64,000 nt of DNA from Spartinivicinus marinus (GCF_026309355.1 NZ_JAPJZK010000002.1:29485-93484), one strand, 5' to 3'. Positions 36,661-46,466 are shown, counted from the stretch's first letter. Numbers and translations are program-made. Notes: generated by a model from the sequence alone, not told the origin.

Positions 36661-38985
36661 TTATTTCTCCTTTGCCTTGTCATAATCAGGTTTACCATCA
36701 TCATCAACGTACTTCTGCTTACAGCCATCTTTGAACCCACTACACCCATACCAATAGGTATTTTTCTTCTTCTTTGAAGGCCACTTCATTAGTGGTTTAC
36801 TGCACTTTTCACAGGCATAGTTCGTTTTTTCAGGTTTTGAGCTACCAGCGTTATTGAAGTCCGGTTTACCTGCTTTATCTGGGAAGTTGGTTTTACACTC
36901 AGGATGACGGTTACAGCCCCAAAAATGATTCTTTTTAAAAGGGATGCGTTTTAATTTTCCTTCAGTGCAGTTAGGGCAAGCAGGTTGTGCGATAACTGGC
37001 TTGCCAGCATATTCACTGTACGTACCCTTGCACTCTGGATAGCGTGAACAACCCCAGAAACCTTTACGTTGCCTAAGTATCCCTTTCTCGCATTCAGGGC
37101 ACTTGTGACCTGGCTTCGCTTCAATAGCCAAACCGTCAGTATTAATTCGTTGTACTTCAGTTTCAATGTATTCGCAGACACCCTGTAGGAACTCATTAAG
37201 CGTTAGCTCATTGTTTTCTATTTGCTTCTGTTGTTGATGCCATAAGGCCGTCATATCAGGTACGACTGCCATCTTTGGCAATACATCATGAAGTTGTCGG
37301 CCTAGTTTTGTGCTTATAATTTTTTTGCCCTTGTTTTCAATAAAACCACGCTCGAATAGCCCTTTTATGATGCTACTGCGAGTCGCTGGGGTACCTATAC
37401 CCCCATGCTCCCCTTTCTTATCTTGGTCTTTTTCAATCAATAATTTTTTGATTTGTGGGTCTTCAATGTACTTTGCTACTCGCGCTAAGTCTTTCAGTAA
37501 GCTTGATTCGGTGTATAGCGCGGGAGGCTTTGTTTTCTTCTCATCGACTTGAGCATTCGTACAGACGCCATCTGTCTTTGATTGAAATTCACTAAAATCT
37601 TGTTTGGTATTTGCTTCAGAGTGATCTAACTCATCATTGTCTTTGTCATTCTTATAGAGTATTGACCAACCTGGTTTAAGCACTATACGGCTATTGGTCT
37701 GAAACTGATGACCTTCACAATCAATAGTGAGCTTGGTTAGACGGCATAGCTGTTTTGGAAAAAACTGAGCAATATACGCTCTGGCGATCAATAAGTAGAT
37801 TTGTTGTTCTTGCTTACTCATTTGATCAAAGTTAGCACTATTTTCAGTTGGGATAATACCGTGGTGAGCAGAGACATTAGCACTATTAAATGCCCGACTT
37901 TTTATGGTGGGGTCTGCCTTTTGTGCAGCCCCTTTTAAAACGGATCCTGTTTGATAGATCGCATTCAATACGGCAGGTGCATCATCATGTTGATCTTCTG
38001 GGAGGTATTCACAATCAGAACGGTTATAGGTGATAACCTTGTACTTTTCCCTAAGCGCTTGTGTAATGGATAAGGTTTTATCGGATGTAATGCTGAACTT
38101 CCGTGAAGCATCGGCTTGAAGCCTCAACAGGTTATAAGGCAATGGGGCTGATTCTTCTTTCTCCTGTACCTCTACTGCCGCGATAATGGCAGGCTTTCCC
38201 TTACACTGCTCCGCAACTGCAGTAATAAATGCTTTGCCAATAACCCGCTTTTTATCATCAACAGGCGCTTCTGCACTGGGATTATATGTCGCATTCACCA
38301 ACTGTTGATTAAATGTAAAACTACCCGTTAATGTGTAGTAGACACTACTTTCATGACCTTCATGTAATCTGTCCCGCCGCACAACCAACCCTAACAGAGG
38401 GGTCTGTACTCTTCCGATTGATAAAACTTGGGATAACCCTTTCTCTTGTCCTGCCAAGGTATAGCAACGGGTTAGGTTGTATCCATAAAGTTGATCTGCA
38501 ACAGATTGCGCCAACGCGGACTGATATAAACCAAAAAATTCTCGGTTATCACGTAAATTGTTAAGTGCTTTTTTAACTGCCTTCGTATTATTATCATTAA
38601 TTAAGATCCGTTGAACCGGCTTTTCATTCTTAAAATGAACCAGTATTTCGTCAACTAATAGTTGGCCCTGCGAATCACAGTCAGCACTATTTACTACAAC
38701 TGTCGCATTATCTAGTAATGTTTTAATAACATTAATTTGTTTCTCTGCCCCTTTCTTAACCTTGTATTTCCAAGGGATAGGAAAGATAGGCAAATCGAGT
38801 TTGTTCCATTTTTTATAGCGAGGATCATAGTCTTCAGGGTCACACAGTTCTAACAAATGCCCATAGCACCAGGTCACTATGTCGTCGCCACAGTCATAAT
38901 AACCATCTCTACGACTGGCTTTCACACCTAACCCAGCGACAATGGCTTCCGCTAATTCAGGTTTTTCTGCAATAAATAGACGCAT
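36661..38985 (-). CDS. topB: DNA topoisomerase III (ICE/plasmid type)
   Basis: 774 residues from the ATG at 38985, chosen because GAGGG stands six bases upstream; the frame opens 15 bases earlier. The Toprim domain starts MRLFIAEKPELAEAIV with VVNSADCDSQGQLL. The catalytic tyrosine lies in KVITYNRSDCEYL and SIGRVQTPLLGLVVRRD is conserved. Three C4 zinc fingers follow from about residue 625 (CPECEKG...CSRYPEC, CPNCTEG...CNRHPEC, CEKCSKP...CSGFKDGC). Type IA enzymes relax and decatenate DNA by single-strand passage; ICE and plasmid homologues (TraE) aid replication or transfer. Confidence 0.95.
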   Translation of the reverse strand: MRLFIAEKPELAEAIVAGLGVKASRRDGYYDCGDDIVTWCYGHLLELCDPEDYDPRYKKWNKLDLPIFPIPWKYKVKKGAEKQINVIKTLLDNATVVVNSADCDSQGQLLVDEILVHFKNEKPVQRILINDNNTKAVKKALNNLRDNREFFGLYQSALAQSVADQLYGYNLTRCYTLAGQEKGLSQVLSIGRVQTPLLGLVVRRDRLHEGHESSVYYTLTGSFTFNQQLVNATYNPSAEAPVDDKKRVIGKAFITAVAEQCKGKPAIIAAVEVQEKEESAPLPYNLLRLQADASRKFSITSDKTLSITQALREKYKVITYNRSDCEYLPEDQHDDAPAVLNAIYQTGSVLKGAAQKADPTIKSRAFNSANVSAHHGIIPTENSANFDQMSKQEQQIYLLIARAYIAQFFPKQLCRLTKLTIDCEGHQFQTNSRIVLKPGWSILYKNDKDNDELDHSEANTKQDFSEFQSKTDGVCTNAQVDEKKTKPPALYTESSLLKDLARVAKYIEDPQIKKLLIEKDQDKKGEHGGIGTPATRSSIIKGLFERGFIENKGKKIISTKLGRQLHDVLPKMAVVPDMTALWHQQQKQIENNELTLNEFLQGVCEYIETEVQRINTDGLAIEAKPGHKCPECEKGILRQRKGFWGCSRYPECKGTYSEYAGKPVIAQPACPNCTEGKLKRIPFKKNHFWGCNRHPECKTNFPDKAGKPDFNNAGSSKPEKTNYACEKCSKPLMKWPSKKKKNTYWYGCSGFKDGCKQKYVDDDGKPDYDKAKEK

Positions 38986-39043
38986 GAATCCCTCAACCAT
39001 CTGTTAATAAAATTAAAAATACGGCGGTAGGAAAAAATATTTC

Positions 39044-39376
39044 TTATGGTTTATTAAGCAGCTTTATTCCACGATTCAGTTTTTTAGCTTTGGTATTATC
39101 CCCGTCAATGACCAACGAAAGATAAGCGTATACTAACTCTAATTGCCTTGGATTCTTTGACCTTGCATGTGATAACAGCGCTAAGGTTGGTGATCGATAA
39201 TGATGGGTTAAAGGTACCCGCTTTTCTTCATACTTTAACTGTTCTTGTATCCACGCCATCCATACCGCTAGTGATTCGATGGTATATTTACGTTCAGACT
39301 TCTTATTATATTCAAAATAAAAATCTTCAAATGACATAGGTCGAGTCCATGTAGACAAAGTACTTGCTTGAGGCAT
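39044..39376 (-). CDS. Hypothetical ICE protein upstream of topB
   Basis: 110 residues, basic at the end (DNTKAKKLNRGIKLL), no membrane segment. It lies 58 bp upstream of topB in the same direction and may share its transcript. The dispersed ICE motif lies 79 nt upstream of its start. AAGGA precedes the start but is distant (about 13 nt). No family recognised. Confidence 0.55.
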   Translation of the reverse strand: MPQASTLSTWTRPMSFEDFYFEYNKKSERKYTIESLAVWMAWIQEQLKYEEKRVPLTHHYRSPTLALLSHARSKNPRQLELVYAYLSLVIDGDNTKAKKLNRGIKLLNKP

Positions 39377-39454
39377 TGCCCATAAATCCTTGTGTCGGAT
39401 AAATTAATCGTGTTGCAAATATTTACAGAATTAATTGTGATGGGCAATACACTT

Positions 39455-39480
39455 ATCTTTCATTTTTCAATGCCGAATTC
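39455..39480 (-). promoter_or_regulatory. ICE regulatory motif, copy 1
   Basis: Core CATTTTTCAATGCCGAATT (plus-strand sense), preceded by ATCTT. The same element stands at 41080-41105 and 62779-62804. All three lie 68-79 nt upstream of a minus-strand start codon. The part CATTTTTCAATG is itself an inverted repeat (CATT/AATG). It is probably an activator or operator site. Confidence 0.65.
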
Positions 39481-39507
39481 TTTTTACAACGCAGTTATCT
39501 GGAGACG

Positions 39508-40575
39508 TTAACCAACCAACTCCTTATCTTCATCCTTGGTAATCTCAATCCGCTCTAAAACCTCTGGTGAATTAATTAATATGTAAGTGGCTTGTAAAAA
39601 CCGGTTGGGTAAATGGCCTTTTTTGGTGTTACTTCCAGAAATACTGGCGTGTATCTTGAGTTTTAGCAGCCCTTTTTGAGTCGTCATATAAGGCACACCT
39701 TTTTTGGACTCATATAATTTAAAAATATCAGGCGTCAATAAAGCCAAGCCGTACCGAGGTTCATAGACAAGGGAATCAGGTTTGTTTACCGTTAAATTAT
39801 TTCTATTGACTTCACTAATCACCCATTCAATAAACTCGTTTCCAATATCCTTTAAGGAGAGTTCTGGCTTCTTTGGTTTATTCTCAGTGGGTTCTACTGA
39901 GTGAGGTTGTTCCGCTTTTATGGGTACCTCACTGATGATGTCTGGTTCTACCGGCTTAGGCGTCGCTTTATTTTCATGTATTAGCTGATAAGCAAATACT
40001 AACGATTCACCAATCATTGGTTCACCGAAAGGATCATTAATCGCTTTAATTAAGGTGGTTATTAATTGCTCGTCTTCTTGTACCCATTCCAGAGGGTCAC
40101 CGGTAAATAACTGCTTTATGAATAATACATTCTTATTTTGATTACCCTCTATCAACAATGTTGTATGTTTGATGGGTAGTAATCCTGTTAAGGCCGCATC
40201 TTCATTAGTCGGTAATGCTAGGTGTTTATGTGAGTCATAGATGAGGGCAGCCACGAATATACCGTATTGCCATTGATACTGCTTCTGCTTAATCATCTCT
40301 GGCCGTACGCCATGCGGCAGTATAGCGCCTTTCATTCTTCTTAATACCTTAAGAATGACCTCAAGCTTAGCAACTAGTACGTTATGATCATAATCGATAC
40401 TGGCTAGTTGATCCCACTTTTTGATAGGACTGAGGTAATACTGATTAAAGTACTCTTTTGGCACACCAGCCAAACGATCCAACTGCACGAGACAATGCTT
40501 CACATCATCGCTGAGTTCTTGTGTAGGTTTCGGTAATGTCTTGGGGAAAATCCACCCTATAACCTGCTTTAACAT
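39508..40575 (-). CDS. MobH/TraI_2-type relaxase-like protein
   Basis: 355 residues. The N-terminal domain has LVQLDRLAGVPKEYFNQYYLSPI, then ILPHGVRPEMIKQKQYQWQYGIFVAALIYDSHK, which aligns by eye with TraI_2 (MOBH) proteins. The usual LHDxGK metal motif reads IYDSHK. The C-terminal part (EFIEWVISEVNRNNLTVNKPDSLVY...LLTPDIFKLYESKKG) resembles the TraI_2 C-terminal domain (DUF1528). It is shorter than full MOBH relaxases (over 500 residues). It could be the ICE relaxase in reduced form or a helper without nicking activity. It overlaps the upstream gene by 7 bp. Confidence 0.65.
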   Translation of the reverse strand: MLKQVIGWIFPKTLPKPTQELSDDVKHCLVQLDRLAGVPKEYFNQYYLSPIKKWDQLASIDYDHNVLVAKLEVILKVLRRMKGAILPHGVRPEMIKQKQYQWQYGIFVAALIYDSHKHLALPTNEDAALTGLLPIKHTTLLIEGNQNKNVLFIKQLFTGDPLEWVQEDEQLITTLIKAINDPFGEPMIGESLVFAYQLIHENKATPKPVEPDIISEVPIKAEQPHSVEPTENKPKKPELSLKDIGNEFIEWVISEVNRNNLTVNKPDSLVYEPRYGLALLTPDIFKLYESKKGVPYMTTQKGLLKLKIHASISGSNTKKGHLPNRFLQATYILINSPEVLERIEITKDEDKELVG

Positions 40576-41009
40576 TTTTGTGTGAGCCCACTGGTCAACC
40601 AGTTTGCTATCTCTCGTTTAGGGGGGTAACTGTCGTCATTGGGCATAGCAAATATTTGATTATTTTCAAAAGCGAACGACCTAAAGGTTTGCTCTTTTAT
40701 ATTCCATCGAGACACATAGTCAGCACCTAAAAACTGGTAAGTAAAAATACTAAGCTTGTTTATTATTAGTTTAGGTAACCAACGTTCAATCGTTTTAAAG
40801 CTCCAATGGCCTGTATCACGTAGTAACTGATTTAATTCCTTAATTGGGTGTTCATCCCAATCAATATACTCCTCTATGCCTCTAATTTGGTCCATAAATA
40901 ATAGGAAGAATGCATGACACCGCTGAAATTCTTTGCTATCTGCTTTATTTAGTAGTGACAGAATATCATCTTCAGAGTATTCAAAATTCACCGACTTGCC
41001 CATTTGCAT
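40569..41009 (-). CDS. Hypothetical ICE protein coupled to the MobH-like gene
   Basis: 146 residues. A helical segment (HWSFKTIERWLPKLIINKLSIF) suggests a winged-helix-like fold, but no family is recognised. It overlaps the MobH-like gene by 7 bp, suggesting translational coupling. The ICE motif copy 2 is 71 nt upstream. Confidence 0.6.
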   Translation of the reverse strand: MQMGKSVNFEYSEDDILSLLNKADSKEFQRCHAFFLLFMDQIRGIEEYIDWDEHPIKELNQLLRDTGHWSFKTIERWLPKLIINKLSIFTYQFLGADYVSRWNIKEQTFRSFAFENNQIFAMPNDDSYPPKREIANWLTSGLTQKC

Positions 41010-41079
41010 CTTGTTCTATGCCCCTTAAAATTTGCTTTTATAAAAGCATACAACTTTCTCTATGAGTTGGAAGGGGTTA

Positions 41080-41105
41080 ATCTTTCATTTTTAAATGCCG
41101 AATTC
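41080..41105 (-). promoter_or_regulatory. ICE regulatory motif, copy 2
   Basis: Core CATTTTTAAATGCCGAATT, preceded by ATCTT and followed by CTTTT as in copy 1. It is 71 nt upstream of the start at 41009. On the minus strand a possible -10 (TATGCTTTTATAAAA region) lies between motif and gene. Confidence 0.65.
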
Positions 41106-41165
41106 TTTTGCTACCCAATGAGCGACCTTGTTTCGATCCCATACCCATAATACAAGGAGTCAGCG

Positions 41166-42107
41166 CTAACTGATGCACTCAAACTCGTTATCAAAATTTA
41201 TTGCATCTGCCCAAGTGGTATCAGTTAAAGCCTCAAGTGTTGTACGTGACTTCCAAATAATATCCGACGTTTTTTTCTGTATACTCTTAGCGATGCTCTG
41301 CAAGTGATTAGCCGTTGCTGCGGCCTTCTCATCGCGTGCGGCAGTTATTTTTGCCGTTCGGTACTGAGTTTTCAGATAATTATTAATTCCTGTCTCGACG
41401 TATTGGTAAGCCATCCAGAAGTCTGGGGGAAAACCACGCTTACGACAATAGTCTTCGTTGGCTGTCAGCTTGGACCTGATCAGTAACGCATTGGCGTTGG
41501 TAAACTCTTCACCGCGTACTTGCCTGATTTGCTCAAGTACTTTGGCGTTAACTGCTTGAATAGTCTTTTTGGGCTGTTGACAGATTGTTTGCTTATTAGG
41601 GTTTTTCTGATTAAAATTTGATCTCAGATTGTTTTTTGAGCAATGCTCTTTAATAATAATATCTTTTTCTGAATATTCTATGGATTTTAGGGGATCACTA
41701 TGACCCCCCCTGGGTTCATCATGAACCTCCCTAGGTTCACCAGGATTCGAACAAAAATCATCCGCCTCTAAAGTAGGCTCCTCCTGAATAGAGTTAGGTT
41801 CCACCTCATTTACTGGTGAAGATTTAACCGACTGATTTCCAATTTTCAACGTATATATGTTGGTGAGATTTCTGTCTTCTCGTTCTAGTCGGCGTTCTTC
41901 ATAATCAATGTAGTTTTTTGCGCACAATACTTTGATTGCTCGTTTAACAGACGACATTGAAGCGCCAGAGTCCTTAGAGATGCGCTTTTTACCTGGCCAA
42001 CACCTATTGTTCTCATCCGCTCGTTCAGCGAGTGCTTTGAGCACTGCCTTTTCAGATAGTAATAAGTCATCTTGATCTTTTGCCCAATTGACAGCTTGGT
42101 AAGACAT
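41166..42107 (-). CDS. Helix-turn-helix (replication-protein-like) protein
   Basis: 313 residues from an ATG preceded by GAGGAA. The first ~95 residues form a winged helix-turn-helix (LLLSEKAVLKALAERADENNRCWPG, then ISKDSGASMSSVKRAIKVL), the pattern of HTH_36 domains at the N terminus of plasmid and phage replication proteins. The middle is a low-complexity linker; the C-terminal ~120 residues are helical. It may initiate ICE replication or regulate transfer genes. Position next to relaxase and topoisomerase genes fits a DNA-processing role. Confidence 0.7.
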   Translation of the reverse strand: MSYQAVNWAKDQDDLLLSEKAVLKALAERADENNRCWPGKKRISKDSGASMSSVKRAIKVLCAKNYIDYEERRLEREDRNLTNIYTLKIGNQSVKSSPVNEVEPNSIQEEPTLEADDFCSNPGEPREVHDEPRGGHSDPLKSIEYSEKDIIIKEHCSKNNLRSNFNQKNPNKQTICQQPKKTIQAVNAKVLEQIRQVRGEEFTNANALLIRSKLTANEDYCRKRGFPPDFWMAYQYVETGINNYLKTQYRTAKITAARDEKAAATANHLQSIAKSIQKKTSDIIWKSRTTLEALTDTTWADAINFDNEFECIS

Positions 42108-42491
42108 AGCGATTCCTCAATTCCATAGATCGAAGTAAAGAAAATTCAAACAAGTAAAGGGAGGGCTAAATTCGCCTGAATTCCCGTCACATGCGGAATT
42201 AGGGATGAAATGAAGTGATAAAACTAATAACTGTTGCATAACGAGACTCGCCTTTTTTGAAGACAAAGCTTGCCTGATAAGCAGTCTCGGATTAAAATTA
42301 AAGTCGTTGAGGACCTTAATTTCATAATTTAGACTGCTTATGACCAAGTTTATAAAGCTCTAGTGTTACCGCACTGGGGCTTTTTTGGTTTCAGGGTTTT
42401 AATAATATACTTTGTCTATAATTTAACCTGTCGTATTTTTAAGCGTAAACCTGAAATTGACCATAGATATGGTCAATTTACAATCAATTAC
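42108..42491. other. Intergenic region between pqaA and the HTH gene
   Basis: No convincing gene. It contains the 11-bp inverted repeat at 42454-42479 next to pqaA. The short minus frame at 42117-42347 has no coding features. Confidence 0.5.
42454..42479. promoter_or_regulatory. Perfect 11-bp inverted repeat downstream of pqaA
   Basis: AAATTGACCAT and ATGGTCAATTT are separated by AGAT, 12 bp past the pqaA stop. A strong hairpin can form, but no T tract follows, so it is a poor classical terminator. It could also be an operator. Confidence 0.6.
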
Positions 42492-43961
42492 CTACTGATA
42501 TGTATTAGGTGTAATAAAGGCAGGTGAAGTCGTGGTTAGACTATGCTCGCCATCCTGATACAGGAACTCAACATAACGTGAAGTATATCCAGTCTTGTGT
42601 TGATCCACTGGTAACCTATATGTACATCGCCCTTTTACACAGTTACCTTGCAATGGTGAAGCTTCATACTGAATTTTAGAGGTAATACGAAAATCTCTTT
42701 TCTCTGGATTATACCCCTGCCATAGTTTGACTTGCTTTGGCTTAAATAGTGTTGTGACTTCAACATATTGGTTGTCACTACTGGCTTGCCATAGAACTTT
42801 AGGTCGCTCTTCGTGGTTTACCAGCATTTTGTAATAGTCTTTTAGTGCCTTACCCACTATTTTAAAATCAATATAATGGCGCTGGTTAGGCACAATTCTT
42901 ACCACTGTTTCACCAGGCAATTGTTCAATGTACTGATTTAATGAGTCAGGTACGAAAAAATCATCTGAGGAAGCATTAATAATATATTTAGGTATTGATA
43001 ACCTTGCGTGGTACTTTTTGTTTGGTAAATAGGCAATTGGATCTTCTATCTGCATTAATTTACTAAATTCAGGGCTCTTAATCCTATCTGTAACGCCCTG
43101 CTGAACATAATCCCTAAATGCTAAAGGCCATTCTTCCAGGCTTTTGTATATGTGATCCAAGTTTTGCTCTGTATTCAGTATGTCAATGACTATGGGTACA
43201 ATCGAATTCACTCGATCATCAACTAAAGTAGTTAGCCAAGCTGTCCAACCTCGCTTACTGGCGCCAGCTAATAAAAACTGCTTTGGTTTTGGAAAAGATT
43301 GAGCTTCAGATTCAGCTTGAATTGCATCCATCGCTTTTACTACGGCTTTCGCCATGGGGAGATGCCCAATCCAACCCGTATTCTGTCGTGGGTTATCCAT
43401 GTACTTATTCCACCCATAAGCCATGATTCCATCTTCACGTCGGGCAACGTCATCGTCGAGCCGTAAATATTGATTGGGGATGTCCTGTAAGTCTGCTACA
43501 ACAGTCTTAGTCTCTGATGCGATGCTGAGAAAATCGACTTGTTCAGGGGCTGGTAAATACTTCTGCTCTTCAGCATGACGAGTACCACCGTTAATAAACA
43601 ACAACGACTGCTGACTGGTCACTTCTCTAGGAACATAAATAGTTAGCTTATGATGCCAATCTTTACCTGCATTACTAAGCTGTTGTTCTGGCCAGTTCTG
43701 ACTAGTCAAGTCATAGGTATAGATTGTGATAGAACCGTTTTGCTCAGAACTGACGAGTGTCCATTCGGCTTGAGTTGATGATTCCTTATTAATAAAACAA
43801 GATAGTACATTCTGTGGCTCTTGAGCTAACTGTTTATCAGAACAGCTTTGACTCATATTTGACTCTGAAGCAGCAAATGTACAACCAGTAATAATCCCCA
43901 AAGCACACCCGCATATAAAAGTTCGCACAGCTTTGGTCTTGTATTGGGATTGAAAATCCAT
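42492..43961 (-). CDS. pqaA: PhoPQ-activated pathogenicity-related protein (PqaA family)
   Basis: 489 residues from the ATG at 43961; an in-frame TTG at 43970 is an alternative. The N terminus has a lipobox-like GIITGC after a hydrophobic stretch, so it is probably a secreted lipoprotein. The alpha/beta-hydrolase features are LLFINGGTRH, the nucleophile elbow LLAGASKRGW near residue 215 and later ASSDDFFVPDS and NQRHYI, which could give the Asp and His. PqaA proteins are PhoPQ-regulated in Salmonella and occur in Legionella; the substrate is unknown. It stands alone between ICE genes and looks like cargo. Confidence 0.9.
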   Translation of the reverse strand: MDFQSQYKTKAVRTFICGCALGIITGCTFAASESNMSQSCSDKQLAQEPQNVLSCFINKESSTQAEWTLVSSEQNGSITIYTYDLTSQNWPEQQLSNAGKDWHHKLTIYVPREVTSQQSLLFINGGTRHAEEQKYLPAPEQVDFLSIASETKTVVADLQDIPNQYLRLDDDVARREDGIMAYGWNKYMDNPRQNTGWIGHLPMAKAVVKAMDAIQAESEAQSFPKPKQFLLAGASKRGWTAWLTTLVDDRVNSIVPIVIDILNTEQNLDHIYKSLEEWPLAFRDYVQQGVTDRIKSPEFSKLMQIEDPIAYLPNKKYHARLSIPKYIINASSDDFFVPDSLNQYIEQLPGETVVRIVPNQRHYIDFKIVGKALKDYYKMLVNHEERPKVLWQASSDNQYVEVTTLFKPKQVKLWQGYNPEKRDFRITSKIQYEASPLQGNCVKGRCTYRLPVDQHKTGYTSRYVEFLYQDGEHSLTTTSPAFITPNTYQ

Positions 43962-44191
43962 AATTAACAACTGTTTAGATCCTTTTGAAAAATTAAGACA
44001 ATTAGTCGCAGAATAATACTCTAAAAAATAATGCTGATGTGTAATATTTGGTTACTGAAAATAATCTATCAGAGGTATGACGAGAGATTGTACACTGTAT
44101 TTTTTATAACCAACAACTTGCTTCAATCGAGTCTTCTAATAAATGCTTTTTGCAGCTACTGCTTGTTTTGGAGCCTATAAATTCCAGACAA

Positions 44192-44386
44192 TTAACCATA
44201 ACTAATATGAAGGGAGTTTATAGCTAGCTCATTATTAAAAAAACCTGCCTTGCCAATAATTTGAAAACTGCATTTTTTACAATTAAATGTGTCTATTTTA
44301 ATCCCTTCAAATATAAACTGCTTGCCAGTATTACATATTGACTCCTGCTTACATAAAGGACAAACAAACAGCTCTTCTTCTCCCAT
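44192..44386 (-). CDS. Small zinc-ribbon-like protein
   Basis: 64 residues. CPLCKQES and CKKCSFQI give two CxxC pairs about 25 residues apart, as in a zinc ribbon. A GAGGT precedes the ATG. No family recognised. Confidence 0.6.
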   Translation of the reverse strand: MGEEELFVCPLCKQESICNTGKQFIFEGIKIDTFNCKKCSFQIIGKAGFFNNELAINSLHISYG

Positions 44387-44680
44387 AAAAATACCTCACC
44401 AATACAAAATCATAGATATATATTTACAGTTCACATCCAATTATATATTTAGTTTTACGTTACAATATTAATCATCATATTAAAGAACAGAGTAATTCTA
44501 TATACAACACTATCTATCAATGATGACAAATAAAATTTACTGTACGACAAAAACATTTTAACTCTATATTACTTAGAGTCAATATCAAAAAGGATTTATT
44601 TTCAACGATGGAATAACAGTATTTATGAGTTTGTATTCATTTACTTCTAATGAAGTGAGGTAATTCCGAAATGAAAGTAG

Positions 44681-45295
44681 TTAGTGAGAGTTATTCTTTA
44701 TGCACTGAAGTATAATCTTTCTGTGAGGAGGAAGGATGTTTTTGTAGGACATAACATCAAAATCAAACAGAATATTTAATGTTTCCTCAAGAACTAGTTG
44801 CAAGTTAAAAGCAGACATTGACATATTTGCTGCTTTAGCTTCTTCCACTATGACCTTTGCTGCTAGAGGGATTAGCAACTCTTGTTTTAAATCATCAACT
44901 TGTTTCTGCTTAAACGGCGACTCTATTGCCTCGTCTCCATATCTAAGCCAAGCCACTATTCTATAAAGACTAACATCTGTATCAAGGTGTTTCATAAAGT
45001 AGGCAACTAGCTTAAAAAGAGAAGTCTTCTTGTCTTGATCTACACTATCTCTGGGTGGTTTATTTTTAGTCAGCCAAATCGATACTATCTGTCTAGAACA
45101 GCCTGTGAGTTCAGCAATGTATGATATTCGACCTTTGTCCAGAGGCGGCAGATCCATCTTTACATGGTCTAGAAACTCATTCATTCGATCTGAAAACCCT
45201 GAATAAACGCCATTATCTTCTAAACCTGGACCCTCAGTATTTTCATACTCTTTTTTGTGATCGGACAGAAGTACGACTTTACTCATTTTACTCAT
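44681..45295 (-). CDS. Helix-turn-helix transcriptional regulator
   Basis: 204 residues. The DNA-binding part is GRISYIAELTGCSRQIVSIWLTKNKPPRDS (about residues 55-85), a Cro/CI-type helix-turn-helix. The C-terminal half is helical with no recognised domain. It is divergent from the sensory cassette that starts at 45537, so it may regulate that cassette or itself. A second ATG three codons in is also possible. Confidence 0.7.
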   Translation of the reverse strand: MSKMSKVVLLSDHKKEYENTEGPGLEDNGVYSGFSDRMNEFLDHVKMDLPPLDKGRISYIAELTGCSRQIVSIWLTKNKPPRDSVDQDKKTSLFKLVAYFMKHLDTDVSLYRIVAWLRYGDEAIESPFKQKQVDDLKQELLIPLAAKVIVEEAKAANMSMSAFNLQLVLEETLNILFDFDVMSYKNILPPHRKIILQCIKNNSH

Positions 45296-45525
45296 ATTCT
45301 CATTTTATGTAGTTTACTAATACTTACCAAGTAATGTTAAATGTAAGTTAACATAGATTGTACCATTTATTTACCAGCTGGTATAATACTTCTTAAGTAT
45401 GCTAGCACTAGATAATATTTTCTAGTAAAATGTGTGGTTGGTCAAAATATAGCCTCATTTGTATGCGTCTCATAGTCACTACTTCACAATATTATGATTA
45501 AGAAGGTAAAGGCGTGCTCATTGCT

Positions 45526-45539
45526 AAGGAGGACTGTTG
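45526..45539 (+). promoter_or_regulatory. Strong Shine-Dalgarno with TTG start
   Basis: TAAGGAGGAC precedes a TTG at 45537 by the right spacing. No in-frame ATG lies near, so TTG is the likely start of the binding-protein gene. Confidence 0.75.
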
Positions 45540-46466
45540 TATAAACTAATTGCTTCAATAAGGGTACTGATTGGACTAATCGCAATGCTGGTATCTAATC
45601 AGACTTCTGCTTTGGACTTATGGATTGTGGAGTTAAACAATGCATCATCACAAGCTAAAAAAGTAGTTAGAGAGCTATCAGAAAAACTTAGTTTAAAGAT
45701 CAATGCTGCACCAAAAAAAATCATAGTTGATAAAATAAAGAACCTCGATCCAACAAAAAATATTCTAATCACACTTGGCTCTGATTCATTTGAAAATGTT
45801 TTAAGTAAAAATAGTAATATTCCAGTTCTAGCTACATTTATTTCAAAGCACTCTTTTCAAATAATTAGCAAAAAATATAACCACTCAAATTCAATTAGTG
45901 CTATATATTCAGATCCATCCCCTTTCAGACAAATAGCTTTGATTAAAACTTTATATGGAGCAAATGCTACAGCAGGTATAATTAATACTGAATATGTCTC
46001 TACATATATCAATGAATATAAAACTGCATCTACTAAACTTGGGGTAAAGCTATTTATAAGTGAACTACGAGATGGTGGAGCAGCAGAAACATTAAAATAC
46101 CTTAATAATACACGATCATTAATTTTAGTAAAAGATAGAGCTTTATTTAGCAAAATTAGTGTAGAGCAAATATTAATCAAGGCGTATGACCTTAATCAGC
46201 AAGGCATTATTGGATTTAGTCGTAGTCTGGTAAAAAGCGGTGGGTTAGCAACAACTTACTCAACGATAGAGAATATATCATCATCTATCTACTACGAGTT
46301 CAACAAGTTTAATGAATTTCACGAATTTTCTAAACCAGATTATTCAAGATTCTATGAGGTTATATCAAATAAATATGTAATACGGTCTCTAAATGTTGTT
46401 GGAATTAACGAAAAACAATTAAAAAGATCGATTCAACAATATGAAAAAAGGCAGGTTAAACTATGA
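45537..46466 (+). CDS. ABC-type periplasmic binding protein (ABC_sub_bind family)
   Basis: 309 residues. A signal peptide (about residues 1-25, ending NQTSALD) precedes a two-lobe periplasmic binding fold with ILITLGSDSFENVL, PVLATFISKHSF and SLVKSGGLATTYS, as in the TrpX-like ABC_sub_bind family. No permease or ATPase gene is next to it. Its stop overlaps the kinase-like gene (ATGA), so it probably senses a ligand for that protein instead of feeding a transporter. The gene and its neighbours are much richer in AT than the ICE genes. Confidence 0.75.
   Translation: MYKLIASIRVLIGLIAMLVSNQTSALDLWIVELNNASSQAKKVVRELSEKLSLKINAAPKKIIVDKIKNLDPTKNILITLGSDSFENVLSKNSNIPVLATFISKHSFQIISKKYNHSNSISAIYSDPSPFRQIALIKTLYGANATAGIINTEYVSTYINEYKTASTKLGVKLFISELRDGGAAETLKYLNNTRSLILVKDRALFSKISVEQILIKAYDLNQQGIIGFSRSLVKSGGLATTYSTIENISSSIYYEFNKFNEFHEFSKPDYSRFYEVISNKYVIRSLNVVGINEKQLKRSIQQYEKRQVKL

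Noticed and set aside
42117..42347. A 76-residue minus-strand frame beside the HTH gene
   Set aside because: No ribosome binding site or recognisable features, and it covers the likely promoter region.
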